NCBI GenBank assembly: GCA_944390505.1
Contig: CALXQF010000055.1
Span: forward strand, 1-7,912
Source: an uncultured Clostridia bacterium
Lineage (GTDB): Bacteria; Bacillota; Clostridia; TANB77; CAG-508
Length of the DNA: 7,912 bases
Direction: 5' to 3'
In this document: positions 6,312 through 7,912 of the stretch, piece by piece
Numbering within the stretch: the stretch's first letter is position 1
Layout: each line of letters begins with the position of its first letter
Program-made: the position numbers and the translations under genes
Notes under the pieces: model-generated
Told to the model about the DNA's origin: nothing
The model's input: only the letters and a program-made list of their open reading frames with translations
Databases searched by the model: none

Positions 6312-7827
6312 TTTAATTGAAAATGAGTTAAAAAAGATTTTTAGTAAAAAAAGCATTTATATCACACTTGCCATTACATTAGTATTTATTATAGCATGTA
6401 ATATTATTTATAAAGTAAATGAAAATAATTCTTATGGATATGATTTATCAGATAATATCGAGTATTATGAACAACAACTAGAAGCTTTAGATGTAGATGA
6501 CCCAGAAGAGAGAAGCATTTATATCAGTTATGAAGTTGAGCTAGAAATTTCAAAATTAGTACAAAAATATGGAGATAGTAGCACTTGGCAGGCGCAAGTC
6601 ATCTATGAAACAGGAAGAAGTTATATTGAAGACAAAGTTTATGCAAAATATGGAGAGATAAGTTCAAACGATATGCAAAATTTATCAGATCAGGTAGAGC
6701 AAAACAGTTCAGAAATAACAGATCAAGAATATTTAGATAAAATAGAAAAAGAATATCAAGATTTTGTAGCAAAACTAGATGCAGGAGATTGGCAGTATTT
6801 TGCCAATGAAGAGTTAAAGCAAGTAAATAAAAATATAGAAGAGCAACAACAAGCAAAAGAAAATACGCAAGACAGTACTGTGTTAAGCGGAATAGAAGAC
6901 CAACTTTATACTTTTGAACTTCAAAAACAAGTATTAGAATGGAGATTAGAAAAAGATATTCCATATGGTTATGACTATTTTAATCAATGTTTAGATCAAT
7001 ACAAAGTAGCAAAAGTCACAATCAGAGATTATGAAAATTCTACTACCAGTCAGCAAGAAGACTATAATGCAAAACAAGAATATTATAGTGCTTTAGAAAA
7101 CGCGGCAATTAGCCAATATGATATTGAACACAAAACTACTTCAGGACTATCATCAGATGCAAGAGGATTGCTTTTAAGTAGTTGTAGTCAATTTGAATTA
7201 TTCATCATTATTATGATTATTATGGTAGCAGGAGCTATTGTCAGTGAAGAATTTAGCAGAGGCACCATTAAATTATTACTGATTAAACCATACAAAAGAA
7301 CTACCATTTTAGCTTCTAAATGGATTACATGTATTATTATGCTCATCATTATTATTGTTGCTGTTATGTTAATGCAATTTGTAGCAGGTGGAATCATTCA
7401 AGGATTTGATAAATTTGGTACACCAGCAGTAGTATATGACCATACAACTAACCAAATACAAGAAATTAACCTCATCAGTTATTTAGTAATGCAAGCACTA
7501 GGAAAACTACCAATTTACATTGCGCTTATGACATTAGCATTTGCTTTAAGCACTATTTTTACTAATACTGCATTAGCTATTACCATTGCTTTATTAGGTT
7601 ACATGGGAGCACCATTTGTGAATGCAATAGGATTGCAATTTAATTTAGATTGGATACGTTACTTTATTACACCAAACTGGGATTTTACACAGTATTTTTT
7701 CGGAGGCTTACCATCTTTTGAAGGAATAACTCCAATTTTCTCTATTGTAATTGTACTAATGTATATGTTAGTAATGTTAATACCAACATTTATGGTATTT
7801 AAAAAGAAAAACATTAAGAATATTTAA
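6304..7827 (+). CDS. ABC-2 type exporter permease with large extracytoplasmic loop
   Basis: The 507-residue membrane subunit partners the ATPase just upstream. It has one N-terminal helix (about 18-37), then an unusually long hydrophilic region to about residue 290, rich in Glu, Gln, Lys and Tyr with likely coiled-coil stretches. Some five further helices follow (about 297-312, 342-362, 398-418, 422-440 and 478-500). VSEEFSRGTIKLLLIKPYKR after the second helix is typical of ABC-2 permeases. The start is TTG at 6304, backed by GGGGGT (6291-6296) seven bases upstream, and it overlaps the ATPase stop. The frame is intact and has no in-frame CGG. The large loop resembles those of peptide-sensing or lantibiotic-immunity permeases, but the substrate cannot be named. 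Confidence 0.85.
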   Translation: MISLIENELKKIFSKKSIYITLAITLVFIIACNIIYKVNENNSYGYDLSDNIEYYEQQLEALDVDDPEERSIYISYEVELEISKLVQKYGDSSTWQAQVIYETGRSYIEDKVYAKYGEISSNDMQNLSDQVEQNSSEITDQEYLDKIEKEYQDFVAKLDAGDWQYFANEELKQVNKNIEEQQQAKENTQDSTVLSGIEDQLYTFELQKQVLEWRLEKDIPYGYDYFNQCLDQYKVAKVTIRDYENSTTSQQEDYNAKQEYYSALENAAISQYDIEHKTTSGLSSDARGLLLSSCSQFELFIIIMIIMVAGAIVSEEFSRGTIKLLLIKPYKRTTILASKWITCIIMLIIIIVAVMLMQFVAGGIIQGFDKFGTPAVVYDHTTNQIQEINLISYLVMQALGKLPIYIALMTLAFALSTIFTNTALAITIALLGYMGAPFVNAIGLQFNLDWIRYFITPNWDFTQYFFGGLPSFEGITPIFSIVIVLMYMLVMLIPTFMVFKKKNIKNI

Positions 7828-7912
7828 AAATCAGAGAATTAGAAAAATTGACTAATAATTAGAAAAAATTAATTGCCAAAGACTGTTGACAAAGTATATA
7901 AAAATATTTTGT
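7828..7912. other. Right-edge intergenic stretch with direct repeats and a -35-like hexamer
   Basis: No gene is visible. Two near-identical elements, AATTAGAAAAATT (7837-7849) and AATTAGAAAAAATT (7857-7870), are 20 bp apart, about two helical turns. A perfect TTGACA follows at 7886-7891; its expected -10 would fall at the window edge. This could be the regulated promoter of the next gene. No convincing terminator for the permease gene is seen. Confidence 0.3.

Noticed and set aside
6599..6964. A 121-codon minus-strand frame inside the permease
   Set aside because: Its Leu/Phe-rich composition is what results from reading the Glu/Gln/Lys-rich loop in antisense.
7883..7892. Spo0A-like TTTGTCAAC on the minus strand
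   Set aside because: It has a mismatch in the core and is fully explained by the overlapping TTGACA hexamer.

Overview
The window is AT-rich, uses AGA/AGG for most arginines, and carries strong GGAGG-type ribosome binding sites. It also holds a rubrerythrin gene and a FeoA/FeoB iron transporter. Together these point to a low-GC, probably anaerobic member of the Bacillota (Clostridia-like); genus cannot be told from the sequence.

Layout from left to right. (1) The first 21 codons of a minus-strand rubrerythrin gene, with two GAGAAT/ATTCTC palindromes upstream that look like Fur/PerR-family operators. (2) A divergent pair: a membrane-anchored polysaccharide deacetylase (minus) and a membrane family-2 glycosyltransferase (plus). 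This is the enzyme pairing expected for a poly-N-acetylglucosamine-like surface polysaccharide that is polymerised at the membrane and then partly deacetylated outside. (3) A perfect 16-bp hairpin that separates the convergent glycosyltransferase and feoB genes. (4) A minus-strand feoA-feoB operon for ferrous iron uptake, with a promoter that overlaps an inverted repeat. (5) A plus-strand ABC exporter operon (ATPase plus ABC-2 type permease), driven from an extended -10 promoter and preceded by a leader of about 110 nt.

The most notable signal is shared by three adjacent genes. feoA, feoB and the ABC ATPase are each interrupted by one extra base, and in all three it is a C placed directly before a conserved glycine codon GGN (AGT-C-GGT, GAC-C-GGC, GCA-C-GGA). 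In the unshifted frame the ribosome would therefore meet a CGG codon at exactly the break. By my reading these are the only three in-frame CGG codons in about 2,350 codons here; CGA, CGC and CGT are all used normally. Skipping the C restores FeoA SPSGDP, FeoB LDGY and the Walker A GPNGAGKTTT. This suggests that CGG is not read as arginine in this organism but marks a +1 translational shift (or a four-base CGGN reading as glycine). Coincident mutations or sequence errors remain possible. The genes are therefore annotated as single, probably functional, coding regions with a shift site.

The glycosyltransferase, deacetylase and permease are intact and contain no in-frame CGG.
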